Counted from the first letter of the stretch, positions 16,718 to 24,536 are shown. The stretch is DNA of 25,787 nucleotides from RGIG7213 sp045540335 (GCA_045540335.1 JAZQHC010000007.1:1-25787); one strand, 5' to 3'. Translations and numbers: made by a program. Notes: generated by a model from the sequence alone, not told the origin.

Positions 16718-17422
16718 ATGCCAAAATACAGATTACTTTCACCGTACGGTAAAGCACCGTACGTTGATAAAAAATCAACTCCCGCGCCGCAATTAAACCA
16801 AGAATTCGACGATCTGCATCAAGCACAAAAAGCGGCAGACGGTTTGCGCCAATACGGTTATATCGTATATGATGACGAAGGGAATGCCGCGTATAATCCC
16901 TGCGGTACGCTTTTGGCTGCAAAAATACTTTATCACGCAAAGATAAACGCAGACCACGCAAGGGATGAAGGCTATAAGTACGGCGACGCTTCTGCGAATC
17001 CTGCGTTGGATAAAACGGAAAAGGTCGTTTCGTGCGACAGATTTACTGCGTGGACGTTGTACGACGCAGGTGTAAACACCGATAATCAACCGCCTACAAA
17101 GGGTTATACGATGTACACCACGAATAATTTCGAACAGTTTTTGATACAACAGAATTTCACGAAAATAACAGATAAATCAGAGGTTCAGGCGGGTGATATA
17201 ATGTTTACGGGGTATTCGTTCAACATTCCCGTTCCTGATGATTGGAAAGCATCCCCGAAGCATACGTTTATCTGCGCGGGAAAAGCCACGCGTGACAATT
17301 ATTACAGATACGATGCAGGGTCAGACCAAAGGCTGCAGTCAACGCAGCCGTCGGTAGAGGTGTTGTCTTACACCGATAACGTATTCAGATACGCTTACAG
17401 AGTACCTAAAGAAACAGAATAA
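16718..17422 (+). CDS. Cys/His papain-fold-like protein, no signal peptide
   Basis: A 234-residue protein, not assignable to a named family with certainty. N-terminal residues 4-61 resemble the short module found in clostridial cell-wall amidases (aligned on DDLHQAQKAADGL and YGYIVYDDEGNAAYNP). The rest has an NlpC/P60-like arrangement: SCDRFTAWTLYDAG with Cys106 at a helix start, AGDIMFTG, and KHTFICAGKA with His182, then YRYDAGSDQR with Asp199. This suggests a cysteine peptidase or amidase. No signal peptide is present, so it may be cytoplasmic or exported by another route. ATG 16718 has AAGGAG 5 bases upstream. Its secreted paralog follows after 17 bases in the same operon. Confidence 0.72.
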   Translation: MPKYRLLSPYGKAPYVDKKSTPAPQLNQEFDDLHQAQKAADGLRQYGYIVYDDEGNAAYNPCGTLLAAKILYHAKINADHARDEGYKYGDASANPALDKTEKVVSCDRFTAWTLYDAGVNTDNQPPTKGYTMYTTNNFEQFLIQQNFTKITDKSEVQAGDIMFTGYSFNIPVPDDWKASPKHTFICAGKATRDNYYRYDAGSDQRLQSTQPSVEVLSYTDNVFRYAYRVPKETE

Positions 17423-17439
17423 ATTATAGGTGGTAAATT

Positions 17440-18303
17440 ATGAAAAAAAGAATCATTGCTTTGCTTGCCGTGGCGTGTATATTCTTCACTGCCTGTGCTT
17501 CAACCGATTCGGCTGATACAACTGCAGGCAACGGCGCAACACAAGCAACGAATGAAACGCAACAGCCCGAAGAAGAAAAAAACGATAGTAAAACAACGTA
17601 CTATATCGGCACGCCGTATAAAAGCGACGGATTAAAGCTTAGCGGCGATTTTGAATCGCTTGATACTGCAAAGGCTGAAACGGATAAGGTAGTTCAGCTT
17701 GGCCGTGTTTTATACGACAATGAAAAAAATATCGTGTATAATCCCGCAGGCTCGTTAACGGCGGCAAGAATTTTGTATCAGGCTAAAAAAGTTGCCGATT
17801 ATATGCGTGATAACGGTTATACATACGACCACGCAATGAAAAACCCCGCCATGACCTGGCAAGACCCTGATTGTGAAAAGGTTGCATCTTGCGATAGATT
17901 TGTAGCGTGGGCACTTTACGACGTTGGATATACAAAACGTCAGCCTACTGCGTACGGCGTATGCCTTGACCAGCTTGACGATTTTGTGAAAGCACGCAGG
18001 TTTACCAAAATAACGGATAAAACCGCACTTTTACCGGGCGATATAGTTTTCGTGGGTGATAACGACGGCACGGAAAGCAATACGCACGTTTTTATCCACG
18101 CAGGATATGCAACAAGAAGTAACTGTTACAGATATGATGCCGGCAGCGCAGACAGAATCAGGTGCGACGGCTCGTACGCTTCGTATTTTAAATCCGGCCA
18201 GCCCTTCTGCCAACCGCTGGAATTATCTGCCTCGGCTACGTTTAAATTCGCATATCGCGCCCCCTCTGATGATATAGAATTTCCCAACGGATACGCCGAA
18301 TAA
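17440..18303 (+). CDS. Lipoprotein paralog of the Cys/His protein
   Basis: A 287-residue lipoprotein: signal peptide and lipobox F-T-A-C19, then a Thr-, Asn- and Glu-rich linker (about 20-52) suited to crossing the wall. The remainder is clearly homologous to the preceding gene product: LYDNEKNIVYNPAGSL, ILYQAKKVAD, SCDRFVAWALYDVG with Cys151, FTKITDK, PGDIVFVG, THVFIHAGYATR with His216, and YRYDAGSADR. Conservation of Cys, His and Asp in both copies supports a catalytic core of papain or NlpC/P60 type, acting on peptidoglycan or a surface protein. AGGTGG lies 9 bases before ATG 17440. A terminator follows. Confidence 0.74.
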   Translation: MKKRIIALLAVACIFFTACASTDSADTTAGNGATQATNETQQPEEEKNDSKTTYYIGTPYKSDGLKLSGDFESLDTAKAETDKVVQLGRVLYDNEKNIVYNPAGSLTAARILYQAKKVADYMRDNGYTYDHAMKNPAMTWQDPDCEKVASCDRFVAWALYDVGYTKRQPTAYGVCLDQLDDFVKARRFTKITDKTALLPGDIVFVGDNDGTESNTHVFIHAGYATRSNCYRYDAGSADRIRCDGSYASYFKSGQPFCQPLELSASATFKFAYRAPSDDIEFPNGYAE

Positions 18304-18350
18304 TTGAATATTGCTTAATAATATTGTTTGTTAAGTAAATCATGCAGTTT

Positions 18351-18390
18351 AAAACGACACCTTTCTATTGTAGGGTGCCGTTTTTATTTT
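18351..18390 (+). terminator. Terminator after the Cys/His lipoprotein gene
   Basis: AAAACG-A-CACC (18351-18361) pairs with GGTG-C-CGTTTT (18374-18384), with one A-C mismatch, and is followed by a T-rich run to 18390. It starts 47 bases after the stop codon. Confidence 0.75.
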
Positions 18391-18548
18391 TATACAAATA
18401 TCACGATGTTATTTCATGCGTGCAAAAAATACCGTAACGGGAAAATAAAAGTATATTTTTTCCAAAAATGATTACTAATTTGTGCAAAGTGCATAAAAAA
18501 ATCAAAAAAAATTCTACCCATCCGTCTTTTTAAATAAATGCAAACCTC

Positions 18549-18577
18549 TTGAATAAGTAATGTTATTATTGTATAAT
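18549..18577 (+). promoter_or_regulatory. Sigma-A promoter of the EF-G-like gene
   Basis: TTGAAT (18549-18554), a 17-base spacer and TATAAT (18572-18577). A second TATAAT at 18583-18588 has no matching -35 box. Confidence 0.75.
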
Positions 18578-18674
18578 AATGGTATAATCAAAAGGAGAGG
18601 GAATTATTTGTAAGTATATCTTGCAATTTCCCAATTACATCGTAACTCCGCGAAGAAAGGCATGGTCACTTAAA

Positions 18675-20738
18675 ATGTCCAATAATATCCGCAATGTGTG
18701 CCTTATAGGCCATTCATCACACGGCAAAACCTCCGTTGCAGAGGGTATGCTTTATTTTACAAAAGCGACGAATCGCTTGGGAAAAGTCAGCGAAGGAAAT
18801 ACCGTGCTTGATTACGATGCCGAAGAAAAGAAAAGGGGTTTTTCAATAAATTTGGCTGTTGCCCCCATTGATTGGAAGGGTAAAAAAATAAACGTAATAG
18901 ATACCCCCGGATATCTTGATTTCTGCGGCGAAGTTGTTCAAGGCTTGCGCGTTGCAGGCAGTGCCGTTATAGTAGTAGATGGTAAGGCAGGCGTTGAAGT
19001 AGGAACAGAGCTTGCATGGGAAAAGGTTGTTGAAAACAAAGTTCCCAGGGCGTTCTTTATAAATAAATTTGACGATGATGAGTGCCGCTTTGCAAGGGCA
19101 TTCAAGGAATTAAGGGATACGTTCGGCGTATCCGTTTGTCCTGTGCTTATTCCGTTGATAGACGGCGAAAAGGTTACGGGCTTTATAGATTTGATAGATA
19201 TGTGCGTAACGGTATTCGATAAAGAAGGTAAGCATACAGAATCTGCTATTCCGCCGGATTATGCACCCGTTGCACACTCTTACCGCAATATGCTTTACGA
19301 ATCCATTGCTGAAACAAGCGAAGAATTGATGGATAAGTACTGTGCGGGCGATCCTATCTCGCGTGAAGAGGCTATTCAGGCTATACACATCGGTTTCGTC
19401 GGCAGAACCATCGCCCCCGTTATTTGCGGTGCTGCAACCAAACTTTGGGGTATTGATACGTTGATGGACAATATTATTGAATATTTCCCGTCGCCCTTTG
19501 CAAGGGATAAAGAAAAGGTTGTTAAAGACGGTGAAGTTATTAGCTGCGAAATATCCCCCGATAATCCTACTGCGGCATTTGTATTTAAAACCGTGGCAGA
19601 CCCATTCGTCGGTAAAATGTCATACTTCAAGGTTATGAGTGGCGTGTTAAAGCGCGACGACGTGCTTACGAATCCCGAAACGGGTGTTAGTGAAAAATTC
19701 GCCCATATCTACGTTGTAAAGGGCAAAGAGCTTAAAGAGGTTGACTCGCTTTATACCGGTGATATAGGTGTAACCACAAAGCTGTCGGGTGTTAATACAA
19801 ACGATACATTCTCTGCAGATGCAAACGCTTATCCGTACAGAAAGATCAAATACGACGAGCCTTATCTTCGTATTGCGGTATCACCCAAGGCGAAAGGCGA
19901 TGAAGATAAAATATCCCAGGGCGTTTCACGCCTGCTGGAGGAGGATAAAACGCTTTCCTTCGTTAACGATGCAGAAACAAAGCAGCTGATACTTTCCGGT
20001 ATTGGGGATATCCATATCGACGTTACGATAGCAAAGCTTAAATCGCGTTACGGCGTTTCGGTAGATATTTCCGAGCCGCGTATTGCATACCGCGAAGCTA
20101 TCAAAAAGAATGTTGATTGTGAAGGTAAACATAAAAAGCAATCGGGCGGCCACGGTCAGTACGGCCACGTTAAGATCAGGTTTGCACCCGGCGAAGGCGA
20201 AGGCCTTGAATTTACCGAATCATGCGTTGGCGGCTCCGTTCCAAAAAACTTCCACCCTGCGGTTATAAAAGGTTTGGAAGAAGCAATGCAAAAGGGCGTT
20301 CTTGCGGGATTCCCGATGGTAAGCCTTAAGGCTGATTTGTACGACGGTTCTTACCATGATGTTGACTCGTCTGAAATGTCCTTCAAATTGGCGGCAAGTA
20401 TCGCGTATAAAGAAGGTATGAAAAAGGCAAATCCCATCATTCTCGAACCCGTGGGCGATCTTAAGGTTACCGTTCCCGATGCTATCGTGGGCGACGTATT
20501 AAGTACTATAATGAAACGCCGCGGCAGAGTTCTCGGTATGACGCATACCGGCAAAAAGGGATATCAGATGGTAGAAGCGGAAGTTCCCATGGCAGAGCTT
20601 GCAGATTACACAACAGCACTTCGCGCTATGTCACAGGGCAGGGGCAGCTTTACACTTTCCTTCCTGCGTTACGAGGAAGCACCGGCACCCGTTGCACAAA
20701 AAATAATAGAAGACGAAGCAAAGAGAAACGAAGAATAA
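18675..20738 (+). CDS. Elongation factor G-like GTPase paralog
   Basis: A 687-residue five-domain translational GTPase of the EF-G-like (fusA2-type) group rather than the main EF-G. G1 reads GHSSHGKTS (12-20) instead of GHIDAGKTT, G2 RGFSI (54-58) instead of RGITI, G3 DTPGY (76-80) instead of DTPGH, and G4 NKFD (130-133) instead of NKMD. Domain IV retains the segment KKQSGGHGQYGHVKI. The group's exact role is unclear; some members bind ribosomes without full translocase activity. ATG 18675 matches family starts but lacks a well-spaced ribosome site; the strong site at 18591-18600 fits an ATT at 18606 in the same frame or TTG 18608, which is followed at once by TAA. A terminator follows. Confidence 0.93.
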   Translation: MSNNIRNVCLIGHSSHGKTSVAEGMLYFTKATNRLGKVSEGNTVLDYDAEEKKRGFSINLAVAPIDWKGKKINVIDTPGYLDFCGEVVQGLRVAGSAVIVVDGKAGVEVGTELAWEKVVENKVPRAFFINKFDDDECRFARAFKELRDTFGVSVCPVLIPLIDGEKVTGFIDLIDMCVTVFDKEGKHTESAIPPDYAPVAHSYRNMLYESIAETSEELMDKYCAGDPISREEAIQAIHIGFVGRTIAPVICGAATKLWGIDTLMDNIIEYFPSPFARDKEKVVKDGEVISCEISPDNPTAAFVFKTVADPFVGKMSYFKVMSGVLKRDDVLTNPETGVSEKFAHIYVVKGKELKEVDSLYTGDIGVTTKLSGVNTNDTFSADANAYPYRKIKYDEPYLRIAVSPKAKGDEDKISQGVSRLLEEDKTLSFVNDAETKQLILSGIGDIHIDVTIAKLKSRYGVSVDISEPRIAYREAIKKNVDCEGKHKKQSGGHGQYGHVKIRFAPGEGEGLEFTESCVGGSVPKNFHPAVIKGLEEAMQKGVLAGFPMVSLKADLYDGSYHDVDSSEMSFKLAASIAYKEGMKKANPIILEPVGDLKVTVPDAIVGDVLSTIMKRRGRVLGMTHTGKKGYQMVEAEVPMAELADYTTALRAMSQGRGSFTLSFLRYEEAPAPVAQKIIEDEAKRNEE

Positions 20739-20747
20739 AACAGTTTT

Positions 20748-20779
20748 GGGAGAGGCTTATAAAGCCTCTCCCTTTTTTT
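20748..20779 (+). terminator. Intrinsic terminator after the EF-G-like gene
   Basis: GGGAGAGGCTT (20748-20758) pairs perfectly with AAGCCTCTCCC (20762-20772), loop ATA, then seven T's (20773-20779). Confidence 0.95.
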
Positions 20780-20898
20780 GCGGATAAAAATAGTAAAACG
20801 CAGTTTTTGAGGATGTTTATATAAATTTTAAAATAATCATACAATTTTTGCGCTATGTGTGATATAATATAAAAAAAACAGAAAGGCAGTTTTTTATC

Positions 20899-21765
20899 AT
20901 GAAAGTGTGCGTAAGTACTTACAGTTTTGGCAAATACATAAAAGAAAAGGATTTTGGTATTTTCGGTGCGATAGATTTTGCAGCGGAAAATGGGTTTGAC
21001 GGTATAGAAATCGTTGACGGTATGCACGAAGATTGCGGAAATTTCGATTTGGCAAAAAAAGTTGCCGAATATTGCGAAAAAAAGAATATACAAGTTGCAT
21101 CGTTCTGTACGGGGGCAGATTTTCTGTACGGCAGCGGCGGCGATCTTGATGCAGAAATACAACGCGTTTGCCGCATAGTAGATCTTGCGGCTGCATACGG
21201 CGCAAAAACGTTCCGCCACGATGTTGCGTACGGTTGCGGCGCAAATCCCGAATACAGACTTTATGCCAACGCTATACCGCGACTTGCAAAGGCTTGTTTG
21301 GAAATATCAAAATATGCAGAAAAATTGGGAATAACGACAACAACGGAAAACCACGGCTTTTACTCGCAAGACAGCTCGCGCGTTTCCGCGTTGATTTCCG
21401 CAGTTGGGTATGAAAATTTCGGTGCGCTTGTTGATATAGGTAACTTTATGTGTGCTGATGAAGATCCTAACGTTGCAGTCGGTGTAATGGCGCCGTATTG
21501 CAAAATGGTACACGCAAAGGATTTCTATTTTAAATCCGGTACAGAGATAGATCCCGGAAACGGTTGGTTCAAAAGCAGGGGCAACAACTATTTGCGCGGC
21601 GCAATAATCGGTCACGGCAATGCACGATCGGCACAAAGTCTGTCAATTTTGAAAAAAAGCGGATACGACGGATATATTTCTGTTGAATTTGAAGGTAAAG
21701 AGGATAATCTCGTTGGTATCAAGGAAGGCTTTGCTAACGTAAAACGTTTTTGGGATATGTTCTGA
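20899..21765 (+). CDS. TIM-barrel sugar phosphate isomerase/epimerase
   Basis: A 288-residue cytoplasmic protein of the xylose-isomerase-like TIM-barrel superfamily (AP endonuclease family 2 fold). Typical segments are FDGIEIVDG (33-41), the metal-ligand strand TTTENHGF with Glu150, LVDIGNF with Asp179, MVHAKDFYF with His205, and the last strand GYISVEFEGKED with Glu263; these residues fit a divalent-metal site. Members isomerise or epimerise sugars, inositols or related compounds; the substrate here is unknown, although a Gfo/Idh/MocA oxidoreductase, a frequent partner, lies 1.1 kb downstream on the opposite strand. A TATAAT at 20863-20868 may be its -10 box. AAAGG stands 12 bases before ATG 20899. 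The stop overlaps the next start (TGATG). Confidence 0.9.
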   Translation: MKVCVSTYSFGKYIKEKDFGIFGAIDFAAENGFDGIEIVDGMHEDCGNFDLAKKVAEYCEKKNIQVASFCTGADFLYGSGGDLDAEIQRVCRIVDLAAAYGAKTFRHDVAYGCGANPEYRLYANAIPRLAKACLEISKYAEKLGITTTTENHGFYSQDSSRVSALISAVGYENFGALVDIGNFMCADEDPNVAVGVMAPYCKMVHAKDFYFKSGTEIDPGNGWFKSRGNNYLRGAIIGHGNARSAQSLSILKKSGYDGYISVEFEGKEDNLVGIKEGFANVKRFWDMF

Positions 21766-22436
21766 TGGAAAAAGAAAAAAAGATTTCTGTAAAAAAAATC
21801 GTTGGTCTTATAATCGTTGCTATTTGCCTTTTAACGGTAATTATTTCTGCATTTACCCAGTGTGATGGTGCAAAAGACCGCGCCAATACGCTTGTTTACT
21901 CTTACGATCCGTTTAAGTACAAAAGCGACGTTGGGTATTACGTGCCGCAAGAAGGGGAGGATATTTTTGATGATGAAGAATATCTTGCCAAAAACCGTTA
22001 TATAACGGTTGATTATCAAGGCACTAAAATAACCTATACCGACGACGATATAGATACCGCGCAGCTTTCCGTTCAAATGCTAAAACGGTATTTCGACGCT
22101 GCCATTCAAGGTGACGGGGCAACCTTGAATACGTTATTTACGAACTATTATTTCGAAAATCTCGGCAGTACGATAGAAAAATACGAAGAAAAATTTCTTC
22201 AGCAAAAAATATATAATATTGAAATATTTCTTCATTCAGGCCCTACCACGATAACCTCGGTATCGGGCAATATCACACGTGAAATATTTCAGATTTCGTA
22301 TTATATAATGGATAATAACGGCGCTTTCAGGCCCGATCTGCCCGATCCCGAAAACGGTACAATACCACTGTTTTTCGAGGTTCTTACCCAAAATAACGAA
22401 GCAAAAATAAACCAAATTTTTATATATTCGGAATAA
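21765..22436 (+). CDS. Membrane-anchored protein of unknown function
   Basis: A 223-residue protein with a basic, Lys-rich N-terminus, one membrane helix (about 12-34, KIVGLIIVAICLLTVIISAF) and a soluble extracytoplasmic part. The middle is acidic (EGEDIFDDEEYL near 62-73). The C-terminal half (from about QLSVQMLKRYFDAAIQGD) looks like an alpha-plus-beta domain of the kind often found in small Bacillota surface proteins, but I cannot name a family. ATG 21765 shares its A with the TGA stop of the sugar isomerase gene (TGATG), a strong sign of translational coupling. Function is unknown. Confidence 0.8.
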   Translation: MEKEKKISVKKIVGLIIVAICLLTVIISAFTQCDGAKDRANTLVYSYDPFKYKSDVGYYVPQEGEDIFDDEEYLAKNRYITVDYQGTKITYTDDDIDTAQLSVQMLKRYFDAAIQGDGATLNTLFTNYYFENLGSTIEKYEEKFLQQKIYNIEIFLHSGPTTITSVSGNITREIFQISYYIMDNNGAFRPDLPDPENGTIPLFFEVLTQNNEAKINQIFIYSE

Positions 22437-22447
22437 AACAATAATTA

Positions 22448-22482
22448 AAGGCAACAATCTTCTTAAAGGAGGTTGTTGCCTT
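22448..22482 (+). promoter_or_regulatory. Hairpin masking ribosome site and TTG start
   Basis: AAGGCAACAATCTTC (22448-22462) can pair with GGAGGTTGTTGCCTT (22468-22482) over 15 continuous pairs, two of them G-U, around the 5-base loop TTAAA. The right arm contains the Shine-Dalgarno core GGAGG (22468-22472) and the first two bases of the TTG start codon at 22481. No T-tract follows immediately, so a plain terminator is less likely than translational control; neither is proven. Confidence 0.7.
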
Positions 22483-22897
22483 GACTGTTTTTGATATAAT
22501 GCCCGTTTTGTGGCTTGGTTCGTCTTTTTTGTTTTGTTTATTTTACCTTTTTGGTAAAGTGGATTTTTCGCTTTGTGCATTCTGCGGGGCGATGCTTTCG
22601 TTTGTTTGCGCGCTTTTCGGTATTACCATCTATATTCAAAGCGCCGTATTTTTAGGTGTTACCTTTTTCGTGCTTGTGCTTTCGCTTATTGCACAAGCTT
22701 ATTATCGGAAAAAAAGCACCGAAGAATATGTTGCCGTTGCACTGACTGATATCACCGCACGCGGCGGATACGTAAAATGCCGCGGAAATATATTTTGCGT
22801 TAAAAGCCGCGATGCCTATATTAAATACCGCAAAGGTGACGTATTTTTGCTGAAGATAAAAGACGGGCACGCTGTAATGTGGGCAAAATACGGATAA
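22481..22897 (+). CDS. Small NfeD-like membrane protein
   Basis: A 138-residue protein starting at TTG 22481, chosen because AGGAGG (22467-22472) is 8 bases upstream; ATG 22499 has no usable ribosome site. The N-terminal 75 residues form two to three hydrophobic helices with short loops. The C-terminal 60 residues (VAVALTDITARGGYVKCRGNI, split at GNIF, to the end) look like a small beta-barrel, similar in layout to the OB-fold tail of NfeD proteins, which partner with membrane proteases or stomatins. No such partner is nearby, so the NfeD comparison is tentative. Its stop codon directly abuts the stop of the convergent oxidoreductase gene. Confidence 0.72.
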   Translation: MTVFDIMPVLWLGSSFLFCLFYLFGKVDFSLCAFCGAMLSFVCALFGITIYIQSAVFLGVTFFVLVLSLIAQAYYRKKSTEEYVAVALTDITARGGYVKCRGNIFCVKSRDAYIKYRKGDVFLLKIKDGHAVMWAKYG

Positions 22898-23953
22898 TTA
22901 AAGCGAAATTTCCTTCTTCTGCTCTGCAGAATCGTATATACCCTGCATAATGCGTGCAGTTATTTCAGCCTTGTCTATGTACGAGCTGATGTGTTCGCCG
23001 CTTTGAATGCAGTTGATAAATTCGTCGATTTCCTTTTGGAACATATTGTACGTGTCAAATTCGGGCTTTTCTGTGGTAAGCTTGCCGTTTGTAACGGTAA
23101 ACAACTGAAAATCCGCACCGTAATTAAGGCGTATGCCGCCCTTCGTTCCTATAAAATCAATAAACATTTCGGGAATGAAAATGTTTTGCGCCCAAGAGCC
23201 GTTTAACGTTAAAGTAGGACCTTCGGTACGAACAAATCCGGTTACGAATTCTTCAACGTCGTATTTACCATTGTAATCAGGCGGGCCTGCCCACATATTT
23301 TCAAATACGTAACCGCGCATGTCGGTTGCAAGTTTGCTGTAAGTCTGCGCAGAAACGGTTAATGGCTTCGGGTCGTTCATGCAGTACATTACCAAGTCAA
23401 GATAGTGGACGCCCCAGTCTATAAGAACGCCGCCGCCGGAAATTTCTTTGGTGGTAAACATACCGCCCAAGCCGGGGATAGAGCGTGGCGCACGGAAAGA
23501 AATGTAAATGTGATATACATCGCCCAAAATACCTTCCGATATAATAGAACGTATTTTGTTTACTGCGCCGTTAAAACGGTTAACAACGCCGATATTCAGT
23601 ATTTTACCCGTCTCGTGTGCGATTTTTTGCATTTGCTGTACTTCAGCAAGCGTTTTTGCGGCAGGCTTTTCGCAAAGTACGTTTTTGCCCGCTTTAAGAA
23701 AATCAATAGTTATAGTGGGGTGTACGTTGTTTGGCGTACATACCGATACGGCATCAAGTTCGTCATCGTTTAATATTTCGCGATAGTCATATACAGCGAT
23801 TCCGCCGTGAAGGGCAACCTGTTCGTCTGCCCTTTCGGGAATAATGTCGCAAAAATATTTGATATTAACGTTTTCGTTTGCAAGGTACGACGGTATGTGT
23901 GCGTTTTTTGCAATCGTACCGCATCCGATAACGGCAACGTTTATTTTTTTCAT
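22898..23953 (-). CDS. Gfo/Idh/MocA-family oxidoreductase
   Basis: A 351-residue cytoplasmic NAD(P)-dependent dehydrogenase acting on sugars, inositols or related alcohols. The Rossmann nucleotide motif is VIGCGTIA (8-15); the catalytic lysine lies in CEKPAA (Lys96); the substrate-site motif IDWGVHYLDL carries Asp179 and His183. All family hallmarks are intact and the length is normal. ATG at 23953 (complement) is chosen because AAAGGAT stands about 8 bases upstream; the longer frame to 23998 crosses the likely promoter region. A TATAAT on the minus strand at 23995-23990 may be its -10 box, with a poor -35. It converges on the NfeD-like gene without any intergenic base or terminator. Confidence 0.93.
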   Translation of the reverse strand: MKKINVAVIGCGTIAKNAHIPSYLANENVNIKYFCDIIPERADEQVALHGGIAVYDYREILNDDELDAVSVCTPNNVHPTITIDFLKAGKNVLCEKPAAKTLAEVQQMQKIAHETGKILNIGVVNRFNGAVNKIRSIISEGILGDVYHIYISFRAPRSIPGLGGMFTTKEISGGGVLIDWGVHYLDLVMYCMNDPKPLTVSAQTYSKLATDMRGYVFENMWAGPPDYNGKYDVEEFVTGFVRTEGPTLTLNGSWAQNIFIPEMFIDFIGTKGGIRLNYGADFQLFTVTNGKLTTEKPEFDTYNMFQKEIDEFINCIQSGEHISSYIDKAEITARIMQGIYDSAEQKKEISL

Positions 23954-24080
23954 ATGTAATATCCTTTCGTAATATGCTGAATACAGTATATTATACATTT
24001 ATCTTTTTTTCAATACTTTTTTTAAAAAAATGCCATAAAATATTTTTTGCCGATAAAATTCAGTTTTTTTAAAAAAGCTA

Positions 24081-24109
24081 TTGACAAAACAGAAAAGATG
24101 TGATATTAT
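24081..24109 (+). promoter_or_regulatory. Promoter of the tRNA pair
   Basis: Perfect TTGACA (24081-24086), 17-base spacer and TATTAT (24104-24109), 47 bases before the tRNA-Thr gene. Confidence 0.88.
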
Positions 24110-24156
24110 ATTACCGTTGCGAGGATGAATGCCTTGCATCATACAATTTGATAGTT

Positions 24157-24231
24157 GCTGGTGTGGCTCAATGGCAGAGCAGCTGATTTGTAATCAGCAG
24201 GTTGTTGGTTCGACTCCGATCACCAGCTCCA
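24157..24231 (+). tRNA. tRNA-Thr (anticodon TGT), CCA encoded
   Basis: Acceptor arms GCTGGTG (24157-24163) and CACCAGC (24221-24227) pair fully. The anticodon stem GCTGA/TCAGC encloses TTTGTAA, anticodon TGT, which reads ACA. The T-loop segment GGTTCGACTCC is present, with discriminator T and CCA at 24229-24231. Confidence 0.96.
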
Positions 24232-24317
24232 GGGGGAATTCCCGAGCGGCCAAAGGGGGCAGACTGTAAATCTGTTGTGCATTCACTTCGGTGGTCCGAA
24301 TCCACCTTCCCCCACCA
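24232..24317 (+). tRNA. tRNA-Tyr (anticodon GTA), CCA encoded
   Basis: Acceptor arms GGGGGAA (24232-24238) and TTCCCCC (24307-24313) pair fully. The anticodon loop CTGTAAA gives GTA. A long class II variable arm (around CATTCACTTCGGTG) is present, as in bacterial tRNA-Tyr, with T-loop GGTCCGAATCC, discriminator A and CCA at 24315-24317. It begins immediately after the CCA of tRNA-Thr. Confidence 0.96.
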
Positions 24318-24319
24318 AC

Positions 24320-24359
24320 AAAAAACGCACTTTTGTCTTTTGACAAGGGTGCGTTTTTT
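24320..24359 (+). terminator. Terminator of the tRNA pair
   Basis: AAAAAACGCAC (24320-24330) pairs with GTGCGTTTTTT (24349-24359), and TTGTC with GACAA inside around loop TTTT. The T-run is part of the stem. It starts 3 bases after tRNA-Tyr. Confidence 0.93.
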
Positions 24360-24361
24360 GA

Positions 24362-24536
24362 ATGAAGCGGGCCTGTGGCGCATGAAAAATGAAGCAGGGC
24401 ATCGCCCTATGAAGTGTGCCTTACGGCACATGAGGATGCACGGGCGCGATTCGCTTCATGTTTGCGAAGCAAACGCTTCATGGCAACGGCAACTTGTTGC
24501 AGTTGCCGCTTCATATTGCCAGCGGCAATGCTTCAT
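24362..24536. repeat. Array of small hairpins between ATGAAG/CTTCAT hexamers
   Basis: ATGAAG occurs at 24362, 24389 and 24409, with ATGAGG at 24430; its complement CTTCAT occurs at 24454, 24476, 24509 and 24531. Between them lie short palindromes: AGGGC-atc-GCCCT, TGTGCC-ttac-GGCACA, GTTTGC-gaa-GCAAAC, GGCAAC...GTTGCC and ATTGCC-agc-GGCAAT. The left half carries the direct form and the right half the complement, so the whole block can also fold on itself. It lies between the tRNA terminator and the four-helix-bundle gene and has no ORF of its own. Confidence 0.85.

Larger units (their letters stand above)
18304..18674. other. 371-base intergenic region before the EF-G-like gene
   Basis: It holds the terminator of the paralog pair (18351-18390), an AT-rich stretch with no recognisable element (18391-18540), the promoter at 18549-18577, a strong ribosome site AAAGGAGAGG (18591-18600) and a roughly 75-base leader that is open in the EF-G-like frame. 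Confidence 0.7.

Noticed and set aside
24362..24536. CRISPR array
   Set aside because: The repeated unit is only a hexamer in changing orientation and the intervals are palindromes of uneven length, not unique spacers; no cas gene is present.
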